Assembly (NCBI GenBank): GCA_964598025.1
Contig: CAZRAU010000068.1
Span: 1-17,703, forward strand
Source: JALGWN01 sp964598025
Lineage (GTDB): Bacteria; Arandabacterota; Arandabacteria; Arandabacterales; Arandabacteraceae
Direction: 5' to 3'
Length of the DNA stretch: 17,703 bases
The notes under the pieces were generated by a model. That model ran no database searches, was not told the DNA's origin, and worked only from the letters and a program-made list of their open reading frames with translations. How positions within the stretch are numbered: position 1 is the stretch's first letter; the number at the start of each line of letters is the position of its first letter. Made by a program: the position numbers and the translations under genes. Positions 6,922 to 14,118 of the stretch are shown here, in pieces.

Positions 6922-9072
6922 CTAGAAATCCTCAACCAGGACGAGATCGGAGCCCACGGGCTCCTGGCGGTCAAAAATGACGGCATCGCCGGAGGGGGAT
7001 ACATCCAGGTTGACTGCGAAGAAGTCGCCGGCCGAGACGAGCATCGAAGCTTTCCCTGTTGCGGCATCCTCAAACCAGAGATTCAGAGCGCCATCCTCCA
7101 TGTTGAAGAAGTAGATCCCCTTCTCGGTCTCACGCCATCCGCACGGCACCACGGTCCCCGGCTCGTCGACGATGCACTGCTCGCCCGTCCCATCGGCCGA
7201 TACCGACCATACCCCAGAGGTATCGGCTCTTGAATAGGTGAGGCGTGTTCCGCCGGGGGATTCTGCCAGCCGGAAGACATCCTTATCCATGATATCTACC
7301 GTCTCGCTTCCATCGGTACGCATCTTCCATAACCACCACGCATCGTCCCGGTCGGACTTGCAATAAAGCCACCGGCCGTCTCGCGACCAGCCAAGACACT
7401 TCTCATGGCGATCCGACGTCGTAAGCCGTTCTACCTTGCCGGTCACGACGTCTGCGACGTAGATATCGATATGGTTCCCGGGCGCCGCGCTGAATGCCAC
7501 ATGCCGCTCGTCATATGACCAGCAAGGGTTCTCTATGTAGGCGCTTTCGAAGCGCGTGAGCTGCCGCGGACCGCCGCCGTCTTTGTCCGAGACCCAGACC
7601 TGGGGGCTCCCGGTTCGAGTAGATATGAAGCATATGAAGTTGCCACCGGGCGAATACTGAGGGCCGTAGTCATGGCGGGTTGATGCGATGATGGGAACGG
7701 CTTCTCCGGCCTCCGCACTCACCGGAGCCCTTAGAATATCGGAGTCGACCGAATACTCCTCGTATACCATTTCCCCACCCCCGAGTGCGACCGACGGGCG
7801 CACCGGCCTGTGTGTGGTCGTCGGAAGCCATGTCAGCGACCCATCCCTGAGCGACAGCCGCCAGAGCCTTAAGTCGGCAGCTCTAGTCGGGCCCGAGGAA
7901 AAGACCAGGGCCTTCCCGTCGGGCGTCCAATCGAGGCCGGCTACGTAGTGCTGGGAATGGGTCATGCGCTCGGACTCGCCCCCTTCGATGGATATGGTGA
8001 AGATGTCTTGGAGGCCGATTCTATCGCCGCGAACAAAAGCCACCCGCGCCCCGTCGGGGGAGAATGCGGGAAGATAATCACCCCTGGATTGGCTCACCGG
8101 CGAAGTTAGAACGCGGCTCTCGCCGGTGACAGTCGAGTGAAGCAAAATGCGCAGGGGTTCTCCCGGCCCCGGCCTCGAACCGTATGCCAGAAGGCGTCCG
8201 TCCGGAGACCAATCGATGCCGGCGATACTCCGGGGGGTGTCGACCACCTTACGGGGTGCGCCTCCGAGCGCAGGCATAACATAGATGCCGCCGTCCTCCT
8301 CCGAGCTCAAGGCATAGGCAAACTCCGTGCCGTCCGGCGACCACACGGCATAGTATTCATCACCGGGTGTCTCGGTCAGGCGCAGCGGTGTCTCGGTATT
8401 GCGCTGCTTCATGAAAAGGTCATAGTTTCCCTCATCGCCTTCCTTCCAGGAGAAAACCACGCGGCTGCCGTCGGGCGATATCGCGGGGCATATCTCCCGC
8501 CCGGAGTAGCTGGTAAACGGTATGGTCTCAAGCGGCACCGGTGCTGGGGGGATGGATGACCGCAAGCCGGGCAGAATCGCCATGGCTGCGATGGCGACTA
8601 TCACGACGGCACTGCCTCCTATCAGCGCCCCGAGCTTTCGTGCGAAACGCTTCGGATGCGCCTCCTCCGGCGCCCCCACCCCGGCGCTCTCCTGCACCGC
8701 ATCCCGCCCCGGCGAGGTCCCGAAAGTAACCGGGGCGACCAGCCGGTAGCCGGTTTTGTGAATGGTCTGGATGAAGCGGGGCGATCGGGGGTCGTCATCA
8801 AGCACCTTTCTCAACTGCGAGATCGCATGAGTGAGCGCCTCCTCGTTTACCAGCACCTTGTTCCAGACTGTGTCGAGAAGCTCGGTCCTGGATACGACCT
8901 CGCCCGCCCTGCCGGCCAGGCATACAAGGACATGCATTATTCTGGGCTCGACTTGGACGGCCTCTTCACCGTGTGATATTCGGTTAAGGGCCGGCTCCAC
9001 CAGGCGGTCTCCGAGGAAAAACGGGCCAAAGTCGCTGGGGTTATCGGGGAAGGGAGGCTCTTTGTCGTTCAT
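6922..9072 (-). CDS. CadC/ToxR-like transmembrane regulator with TolB-like beta-propeller
   Basis: 716-residue one-component regulator. Residues ~15-115 form an OmpR/PhoB-type winged helix (for example SRTELLDTVW, ALTHAISQLRKVLDD, IQTIHKTGYRLVAPV), which binds DNA in the cytoplasm. A basic stretch KRFARK precedes one membrane span at ~148-168. From ~190 to the end there are many PD40/TolB-like repeats with the (W/F/I)SPDG core, such as ISPDGSRVVFS, WSPDGTEFAYA and WSPDGRLLAYG. The propeller would sit in the periplasm and could bind a ligand or protein. The start at 9072 was chosen because a strong promoter lies at 9161-9189; the longer frame beginning at 9189 would start inside it. The RBS is weak (AAGG or AGAAGA). 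Target genes are unknown; no same-strand gene follows within the window's next 4 kb, and the downstream neighbour is convergent. Confidence 0.88.
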   Translation of the reverse strand: MNDKEPPFPDNPSDFGPFFLGDRLVEPALNRISHGEEAVQVEPRIMHVLVCLAGRAGEVVSRTELLDTVWNKVLVNEEALTHAISQLRKVLDDDPRSPRFIQTIHKTGYRLVAPVTFGTSPGRDAVQESAGVGAPEEAHPKRFARKLGALIGGSAVVIVAIAAMAILPGLRSSIPPAPVPLETIPFTSYSGREICPAISPDGSRVVFSWKEGDEGNYDLFMKQRNTETPLRLTETPGDEYYAVWSPDGTEFAYALSSEEDGGIYVMPALGGAPRKVVDTPRSIAGIDWSPDGRLLAYGSRPGPGEPLRILLHSTVTGESRVLTSPVSQSRGDYLPAFSPDGARVAFVRGDRIGLQDIFTISIEGGESERMTHSQHYVAGLDWTPDGKALVFSSGPTRAADLRLWRLSLRDGSLTWLPTTTHRPVRPSVALGGGEMVYEEYSVDSDILRAPVSAEAGEAVPIIASTRHDYGPQYSPGGNFICFISTRTGSPQVWVSDKDGGGPRQLTRFESAYIENPCWSYDERHVAFSAAPGNHIDIYVADVVTGKVERLTTSDRHEKCLGWSRDGRWLYCKSDRDDAWWLWKMRTDGSETVDIMDKDVFRLAESPGGTRLTYSRADTSGVWSVSADGTGEQCIVDEPGTVVPCGWRETEKGIYFFNMEDGALNLWFEDAATGKASMLVSAGDFFAVNLDVSPSGDAVIFDRQEPVGSDLVLVEDF

Positions 9073-9160
9073 GATGTCTTCTGCCCTTGCGCTGTCGCTC
9101 TCGCCCCGGACTTTTCTGTGCCTTCCGATGGATGGCACGCGGATATGTAGCCGCATCCGC

Positions 9161-9189
9161 ACCATACGAAAGTGCGGACGCGCTGTCAA
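9161..9189 (-). promoter_or_regulatory. Sigma70-type promoter for the CadC-like regulator
   Basis: Minus strand: -35 TTGACA (9184-9189), 17-bp spacer, -10 TATGGT (9161-9166). The start site would be near 9154, giving an ~82-nt leader. It lies only 8 bp from the 57-bp palindrome at 9198-9254. Its position rules against the longest reading frame of the regulator. Confidence 0.6.
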
Positions 9190-9197
9190 GACGGTCC

Positions 9198-9254
9198 AAT
9201 TAAGGCGACGGCTTACTTAATCCTGAGCGAATCAAGTGAGCCGCCGCCTTAATT
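9198..9254. terminator. 57-bp near-perfect palindrome, probable bidirectional terminator
   Basis: Two 21-nt arms (9198-9218 and 9234-9254) pair at 19 of 21 positions around a 15-nt loop. The outer ends are AATTAAGG and CCTTAATT, so on the minus strand the hairpin is flanked by A-rich and U-rich ends. The two imperfect positions are one G-U wobble and one mismatch on either strand. It starts 26 bp after the stop codon of the RRM gene and just before the promoter of the next gene, as expected of a terminator for the RRM transcript. The arms are long for an ordinary terminator, so a REP-like or other repeated element is an alternative. Confidence 0.6.
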
Positions 9255-9279
9255 GCCGATTCTGTATGTTGCTACACTT

Positions 9280-9648
9280 CTACCAGGGACGTCGGCCGCC
9301 GCCGCCGCCACCGCCGCCGCCCGGGCGTCCACCCCCTCCACCACGCCGACCGCCACCACCACCGCCGCCACGTCGCCCACCGCCACCACCGCCGCGACCA
9401 CCCTCGGCGCGAGGCCGGGCCTCGTTTACCCTGAGCATCTGACCCTTTAGATCACTGCCGTTAAGGGCGTTGATCGCAGCTTGCGCCTCGTCGTTGTTTG
9501 CCATCTCTACGAATCCGAACCCCCTCGACTGACCGCTGAACTTGTCTGTGATTATTCTGGCCGAGGTAACTTGCCCGTGAGGCTCAAAGGCCTGTCTTAA
9601 TTCGTCTTCGGTTGTACCATCCGCCAGATTACCGACGTAGATATTCAT
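9280..9648 (-). CDS. RRM RNA-binding protein with Gly/Arg-rich tail
   Basis: 122 residues. A single RNA-recognition motif covers ~1-78, with RNP2 IYVGNL at 3-8 and RNP1 RGFGFVEM at 42-49, both with the aromatic residues that stack on RNA. Residues ~82-122 are almost only Gly and Arg with a final RRPW, an RGG-like tail. Bacterial proteins of this design, such as cyanobacterial Rbp proteins, are small cytoplasmic RNA binders often induced by cold; this is family knowledge, not shown here. The start at 9648 has GAGGAG 6 nt upstream; the in-frame ATG at 9678 would add ten residues ahead of RNP2. It has its own strong promoter with a ~280-nt leader and ends in a palindromic terminator, so it is probably a single-gene transcript. 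The tail is encoded by simple GGC/CGC-type repeats prone to length change. Confidence 0.92.
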   Translation of the reverse strand: MNIYVGNLADGTTEDELRQAFEPHGQVTSARIITDKFSGQSRGFGFVEMANNDEAQAAINALNGSDLKGQMLRVNEARPRAEGGRGGGGGGRRGGGGGGGRRGGGGGRPGGGGGGGGGRRPW

Positions 9649-9699
9649 CTCCTGCTCCTCGTTAGTGTGAACAGACAAGCCGGGCTCTGATCTCGACTT

Positions 9700-9741
9700 G
9701 ATTGGACAGGACCGTCAGCCGCTCTTCTGTTAGATCCAATC
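9700..9741 (-). other. Inverted repeat in the RRM gene leader
   Basis: GATTGGA (9700-9706) and TCCAATC (9735-9741) form a perfect 7-bp stem around 28 nt. It lies ~55-95 nt upstream of the RRM start codon, inside its ~280-nt predicted leader. The leader also holds a very short frame (18 codons, basic) after GGAGGTGA on the minus strand near 9825. I cannot tell whether it is translated. Confidence 0.3.
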
Positions 9742-9933
9742 GGTCGGGCTTTCCAGGACACAGTGCCGTTCACCAGAATTTCCGGGACCTGCGATAGCGG
9801 TCCTCAGCACTTCCAGATTCGCGCATTCTCACCTCCACTACGCGCAGATCTGGGGGTTCGACTGTCAATGCGGCTGGTCTCGATAATCTCTACTCGCATC
9901 TTCCTCAAACGTTTGCGGTGACTACCACTACCT

Positions 9934-9962
9934 AATATACGCCTACCCCTATTCGAGGTCAA
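9934..9962 (-). promoter_or_regulatory. Strong sigma70-type promoter for the RRM gene
   Basis: Minus strand: -35 TTGACC (9957-9962), 17-bp spacer, -10 TATATT (9934-9939). The start site would be near 9927, about 280 nt upstream of the RRM start at 9648. No other same-strand gene lies between, so the long leader is the simplest reading. A small RNA from the same promoter is possible. Confidence 0.6.
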
Positions 9963-10003
9963 GACCATATATACCTGGCCAAGAACACGAGGTTTGTGAG
10001 TAA

Positions 10004-10018
10004 TCCGGGCCTGCCGGA
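10004..10018 (-). terminator. Small hairpin after the radical SAM gene
   Basis: TCCGG (10004-10008), a 5-nt loop and CCGGA (10014-10018). It lies ~40 bp downstream of the radical SAM stop codon and upstream of the RRM promoter. The stem is short and there is no real T-run, so this is a positional guess. Confidence 0.2.
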
Positions 10019-10058
10019 AAATGCCACCACAGCGGAGACACGGGTAACAGAGCCCGGC

Positions 10059-11480
10059 TCAAGTCAGGATCTTATAGAGATTCGCGACCTGCTTGCCGGC
10101 ACTGACGCAAGCGCGGCAGGCGCTCTTGGTTTCGTCGACAATAAGCCTGTTAGCGAAATACTTGGTTATGCTCGGGACCATACGGCATATGTAGGAGCCG
10201 TTCTCGAGAACCTTACCAGGCCGGCCGTAAAACGACGAATAAGCCGATATCAACAACCGCGTCAGCCGCTCGGGAGATATGTCATCCAGCCTTATTGTCG
10301 GGTACATCCCTGAATACAGGTTGTAGTCCCTGGTGAGGAGGCGATCTGCCACTCTTTTATAGAGAGCGGCCCCAGGGTAGGGTGTGAGCAGGGAAAACTG
10401 AGCTCTGGTGGGGTCGAGTTCTTTTGCGAACTCTATGGTGCTCTCGATCATCTCCTCGGTTTCACCCAGGGCTCCGAGGATAAAGGCCCCGGTCACTCTG
10501 ACATTGTTTTCCTTTAGGATGACAATTGCGCGACGAGCATCCTCGAGGCCGGCCTTCTTGCCGTAAGCATCGAGCATTTCCTGACTACCGCTTTCGAAGC
10601 CGATGAACGTCCAGCTGAAACCGGCCCTGGCCATGGCACGCACCATCTCGGGGTGTTTGACCACGGTGTCTACCCGCGTCATCGCGGCCCAAACCAGGTC
10701 CCATCCCTTGGCGTTTATGCTCTCGGAGACCTTTATGGCGCGTTCGGGATTCAAGGTGAAATTGTCATCCACGAATGAGAGGGCGCCGTAGCCGTGCTTG
10801 TTATGGATGATGTCGATCTCCTCAAGCATGTTCTCTACCGACCTCGCTCTCCAGCGCACACCGAAGAACTCCGAGGAGGAACAGAAGTCGCAGTTGAAGG
10901 GGCAGCCCCTGGATGTGACCATGGTGGTCATCAAGCGACCGTTCATCTTCTCTCTGTAGAGGTCCAAGGGTAGAAGGTCCCTTGCCGGGAAGGGCAGCGA
11001 GTCCAGGTCATGGATGAAGGGAGCATCGGGGGTCCTGATAACCCGGCCGTCAGCCAGATAGGACACGCCCCTGACCTGCTCGAAGGGTCTGCTTTTGGTG
11101 AGAAACTCCACCAGGGATAGAAACGAATACTCACCCTCGTTTCGGACAACGTAGTCTATTACTCCTGTTGCCAGGGCCTCCTCGGCCATGAAGCTGACAT
11201 GAGGCCCACCCACAACCACGGTGGGGCCGTGTTCCTTTGCCGCTCGGGCGATCTCAAACGCGACCGGGCACCTCGACGTATCGACTGAGATCCCCACGAC
11301 ATCGTAGTCACCATAGGGATACTCGGACCAGGGTCCGGGCTCGACGTTGAAATCGATGATGCTTACGTCATACTTGTCTCTGAGTACGGAGGCCATGTAT
11401 GCCAGGCCGAGCGGTGGGCGGCTGACCCCCAGCACGCGATAGGAAAAGCCGGCCGGCGGGCTTACCAAGAGGATTCTCAT
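10059..11480 (-). CDS. B12-binding-domain radical SAM protein
   Basis: 473 residues. The N-terminal ~130 residues have the Rossmann-like cobalamin-binding layout (MRILLVSPP, PPLGLAYMASVLR, VVGIS, VVVGGPHVSF). The histidine motif DxHxxG of base-off B12 enzymes is not visible, which is common in this radical SAM subgroup. The radical SAM core has CPFNCDFC with C193, C197 and C200 as ligands of the 4Fe-4S cluster that cleaves S-adenosylmethionine. FVDDNFTLN (236-244) and FIGFESGSQEMLDAYGKK are further core motifs. The C-terminus carries a CRAC pair. Members methylate or rearrange lipids, peptides, tetrapyrroles or antibiotics; no neighbour fixes the substrate. I took 11480 (MRILLVSPP) as the start, with GGGG 6 nt upstream; the ATG just before it at 11483 is equally possible. 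It appears to be a single-gene transcript. Confidence 0.9.
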   Translation of the reverse strand: MRILLVSPPAGFSYRVLGVSRPPLGLAYMASVLRDKYDVSIIDFNVEPGPWSEYPYGDYDVVGISVDTSRCPVAFEIARAAKEHGPTVVVGGPHVSFMAEEALATGVIDYVVRNEGEYSFLSLVEFLTKSRPFEQVRGVSYLADGRVIRTPDAPFIHDLDSLPFPARDLLPLDLYREKMNGRLMTTMVTSRGCPFNCDFCSSSEFFGVRWRARSVENMLEEIDIIHNKHGYGALSFVDDNFTLNPERAIKVSESINAKGWDLVWAAMTRVDTVVKHPEMVRAMARAGFSWTFIGFESGSQEMLDAYGKKAGLEDARRAIVILKENNVRVTGAFILGALGETEEMIESTIEFAKELDPTRAQFSLLTPYPGAALYKRVADRLLTRDYNLYSGMYPTIRLDDISPERLTRLLISAYSSFYGRPGKVLENGSYICRMVPSITKYFANRLIVDETKSACRACVSAGKQVANLYKILT

Positions 11481-11677
11481 CATAAACCCCAATCTGCCCC
11501 GCAGTAATCTCGCGACGGGCGGGTTCGACGCACCAGCAGGCACCGCACCGAGCGCCCCCGCCGATGATCAAGCGCCACATACGGTACCGAGTCGTCGTGA
11601 TCGGATACGGCTCTCACGGGGTGCCTCGCTCAAGCACCTCTACGAGGCTCAATCAGCCTCTAGAGGAATCTGGATGG

Positions 11678-11707
11678 ACGATACGATAGGCAAGGCAGGG
11701 CTGTCAA
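11678..11707 (-). promoter_or_regulatory. Candidate promoter for the radical SAM gene
   Basis: Minus strand: -35 TTGACA (11702-11707), 18-bp spacer, -10 TATCGT (11678-11683). The hexamer TATCGT is repeated 5 bp upstream (11683-11688). The leader to 11480 would be ~190 nt. The -35 is a perfect match, the -10 four of six. Confidence 0.42.
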
Positions 11708-11752
11708 GCAGCTTTTGGCCGGGCCTGGTGAAATGCGCTCGCCCGCGGCATT

Positions 11753-11956
11753 CGTCCTCACAGGAGCGAGGACGCTGTGATGTCCGGGCGGCGGGAGGCC
11801 CTCCATCCGCACCAGGTGTTCGGGCTTCCCGGTCCTTGTACCGTCGGGTTTCCATGCCCGACGTTGCCTGTCTCGGTTCGCCGCAACGCTATGACTTCGT
11901 GTGCCGGCTCGCGCCGGGGTCTGAAGCCTGTGCGACAGACGTTCCGCAGACCGGAA
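11753..11956. other. Hairpin cluster in a gene-free divergent region; possible structured RNA or regulatory DNA
   Basis: The 617 bases between the radical SAM and hflK start codons contain no ORF with an RBS and family features. Four perfect inverted repeats follow one another: CGTCCTC/GAGGACG (11753-11774, 8-nt loop), CGTCGGG/CCCGACG (11842-11863, 8-nt loop), CCGGC/GCCGG (11904-11917, 4-nt loop) and TTCCG/CGGAA (11942-11956, 5-nt loop). They lie between the two outward-facing promoters, so they are in neither predicted leader. They do not match tmRNA, RNase P or 6S landmarks that I know. Either strand could be transcribed, or the region may simply be GC-rich non-coding DNA. Confidence 0.35.
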
Positions 11957-12025
11957 ACGCTCGAACCCGAATCACGTTTGGAGCCCAAGAACAAGGTCAC
12001 ATAGCGAGAATAATTCAGAAATCCC

Positions 12026-12053
12026 TTGCGTGGAGTTGCAGATGTGGTAGGGT
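12026..12053 (+). promoter_or_regulatory. Candidate promoter for the hflK operon
   Basis: Plus strand: -35 TTGCGT (12026-12031), 16-bp spacer, -10 TAGGGT (12048-12053) preceded by TGTGG, which makes an extended -10. The start site would be near 12060, with a ~38-nt leader to the ATG at 12098. Confidence 0.42.
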
Positions 12054-12097
12054 TTTTGCGGTTATTGCAACGGCGACAGCGCCGGGGAAATGGATCT

Positions 12098-13123
12098 ATG
12101 AATGATAATGAGTTAGGGGAGCACTTCGATTTCAAGAGCCTCTCTCTGCCCCCAAGGCCCAAGGGCCTGCCCGCAAACACCGGCAGGCTAGTGCTCTGGG
12201 GCGCGCTGGCCCTGTTTGTGATCTTCTTTCTGGTCTCAGCCATCTATACGGTGGATCCCGAAGAAGTGGGCATCGTACTGCGGCTCGGCAAGTACGTTCG
12301 GAGCACCGATCCCGGCCTTCATTTCAAGTTTCCCTTTACCATCGAACAGGCCATAAACGTCCCCATCCAACGTCAGCTCAAGGAGGAATTCGGCTTCCGG
12401 ACCTTGCGGGCGGGGGTGCGGAGCGAGTACACCACGCGGGGGTTCACCGGTGAGTCCAACATGCTGACCGGAGACCTCAATGCGGCGGTGGTCGAATGGG
12501 TCGTGCAGTACCGGATTGTCGATGCGTACAAGTATCTTTTCCGCGTGCGAAACGTTGAGAATACTTTCCGTGACATGTCGGAGGCCAGTATGCGCCTGGT
12601 GGTCGGAGATCGTACGGTCAATGAGGTGCTGACGGTTGGCCGCCAGGAGATTGCCGATCTTGTCTTGCAGACGCTCCAGGAGCTTTGCGATCAGTACGAG
12701 ACCGGGATAAAGGTGGAACAGGTGGTGCTCCAGGATGTGAATCCTCCCGATCCCGTCAAACCCTCATTCAACGAAGTGAACGAAGCCCAGCAGGAAAAAG
12801 AGCGGCTGATCAATCAGGCCCAGTCGGACTACAACAAGGTGGTCCCCAGGGCCAGGGGTGAAGCCGAGCAGACCATACGGCAGGCAGAGGGATATGCACT
12901 TGATCGCGTGAACCGGGCCCGAGGGGATTCGGCCCGCTTTGTGGCGTTCTATGAGGCATACCGCAGGGCGCCTGAGGTTACACGGACACGGATCTACCTT
13001 GAGACCATGAATGAGATACTTCCCAAAGTCTCACACAAGTTCATCGTTGATGAAGACCTGAAGAACGTGCTCCCGTTGCTCAACCTCGATGCGGCAAAAC
13101 CCAAGGAAGGAAGCAAGGAGTGA
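12098..13123 (+). CDS. hflK: HflK, SPFH-domain membrane protein
   Basis: 341 residues. In characterised bacteria HflK pairs with HflC in a large inner-membrane assembly that surrounds and restrains the FtsH protease. Residues 1-29 are a short hydrophilic N-terminus, and one membrane span lies at ~30-50. The SPFH/band-7 domain starts at YTVDPEEVGIVLRLGKYV, with DPGLHFKFPF as the usual turn, and runs to ~235. An alanine- and glutamate-rich coiled coil (NEAQQEKERLINQAQSDY, ARGEAEQTIRQAEGYALDR) follows. The start at 12098 places the span correctly and has GGGGA upstream; the longer frame from 12026 would begin inside the predicted promoter. hflC follows after 49 bp and a third SPFH gene after that. 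No ftsH lies in the window. The long Gly-rich N-terminus of enterobacterial HflK is absent. Confidence 0.93.
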   Translation: MNDNELGEHFDFKSLSLPPRPKGLPANTGRLVLWGALALFVIFFLVSAIYTVDPEEVGIVLRLGKYVRSTDPGLHFKFPFTIEQAINVPIQRQLKEEFGFRTLRAGVRSEYTTRGFTGESNMLTGDLNAAVVEWVVQYRIVDAYKYLFRVRNVENTFRDMSEASMRLVVGDRTVNEVLTVGRQEIADLVLQTLQELCDQYETGIKVEQVVLQDVNPPDPVKPSFNEVNEAQQEKERLINQAQSDYNKVVPRARGEAEQTIRQAEGYALDRVNRARGDSARFVAFYEAYRRAPEVTRTRIYLETMNEILPKVSHKFIVDEDLKNVLPLLNLDAAKPKEGSKE

Positions 13124-13172
13124 TGAGACCGGCTTTTCGACAGGACATGGACTCCGCGGAGGGTACGGCCTG

Positions 13173-14111
13173 ATGAGGTTTGCGGCTTTCATAGTCCTGG
13201 GAATTATCGTGCTGGTCGTGCTGGGAAGCAGTCTTTACGTTGTGAGGGAGTATGAGCAGGTCATCATAACCCAGTTCGGACGGCCGATCGGCGATCCCAT
13301 CAATACCCCGGGGCTGAAGATCAAAGTCCCGCTGGTTCAGAAGGCAAACCGCTTCGAGAAGCGGTTCCTCGAATGGGACGGCGATCCCAACCAGCTTCCT
13401 ACCAAGGATAAGCGCTTTATCTGGGTGGACATGTATGCGCGGTGGCGGATAACCGATCCGCTGCTTTTCTTCCAGCGCCTCAGGGACGAGCGCGGCGCCC
13501 AGACCAGGCTCGACGATATCCTGGACGGCGAGACCCGGAATGCGATCGCCAACCACAATCTGCTCGAAGTGATCCGCAATACCAACAGAGAGGCCGAACA
13601 GAGCGAGCTGGAAACGCGGGATGAAACCGGGCTCGTACGGATCAACATAGGGCGGGACAAAATCCGCATGGAGGTGCTCACCAACGCCAAGCCTCGCACC
13701 GCTGATCTTGGCATCGAGATTCTCGATGTTCAGTTCAAGCGCATCAATTATGTCGAGGAAGTCCGGCAGAAGGTTTATGAACGGATGATCGCCGAGCGAA
13801 GGCGGATTGCAGACCGGTTCAGATCCGAAGGTGAAGGAGAAGCCTCCAGGATCAGGGGAGAGAAAGAGCGGGAGCTCAAGCTCATCCAATCGGAGGCCTA
13901 CCGGCAGGCACGCGAGATCCGGGGCGACTCCGATGCCGAGGCCACCCGCATATATGCCGCCGCCTACGACCGGTCCCAGGAAACCCGGTCATTCTATGAG
14001 TTCCTGCAGACCATGGAGATATACAAGAACACCCTGGATTCCGAGACCTCGCTTATACTTTCCACCGACGGCGATTTCTATAAGTTTATCAAAACATCCC
14101 AGCCTCGCTAG
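13173..14111 (+). CDS. hflC: HflC, SPFH-domain membrane protein
   Basis: 312 residues, partner of HflK. One membrane span at ~5-24 (AAFIVLGIIVLVVLGSSLYV), then an SPFH domain beginning REYEQVIITQFGRPIG and containing TPGLKIKVPL and NRFEKRFLEWDG. The middle has ILDGETRNAIANHNLLEVI and the typical LGIEILDVQFKRINY segment. The C-terminal half is a charged coiled coil (RFRSEGEGEASRIRGEKERE) followed by FYEFLQTMEIYKNTL and SLILSTDGDFYKF, conserved in HflC. The start at 13173 has GGAGGG 9 nt upstream and opens the membrane span; an upstream in-frame ATG at 13089 would overlap hflK. The next gene starts 7 bp after its stop. Confidence 0.93.
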   Translation: MRFAAFIVLGIIVLVVLGSSLYVVREYEQVIITQFGRPIGDPINTPGLKIKVPLVQKANRFEKRFLEWDGDPNQLPTKDKRFIWVDMYARWRITDPLLFFQRLRDERGAQTRLDDILDGETRNAIANHNLLEVIRNTNREAEQSELETRDETGLVRINIGRDKIRMEVLTNAKPRTADLGIEILDVQFKRINYVEEVRQKVYERMIAERRRIADRFRSEGEGEASRIRGEKERELKLIQSEAYRQAREIRGDSDAEATRIYAAAYDRSQETRSFYEFLQTMEIYKNTLDSETSLILSTDGDFYKFIKTSQPR

Positions 14112-14118
14112 GAAACCC

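Noticed and set aside
9296..9410. Short repeated CCG/CCA-type units resembling a microsatellite or CRISPR
   Set aside because: They are the Gly/Arg codons of the RRM tail; there are no fixed-length repeats and spacers.
9236..9442. Proline-rich plus-strand frame
   Set aside because: Complement of the Gly/Arg codons of the RRM protein tail; it starts inside the palindromic terminator.
11674..12105. 143-codon plus-strand frame in the divergent region
   Set aside because: No RBS, low-complexity composition and no recognisable motif; it runs over the hflK promoter and start.
13807..14118. Upstream extension of the third SPFH frame
   Set aside because: It overlaps hflC in another frame and lacks membrane or SPFH features; the GTG at 14119 gives the correct N-terminus.
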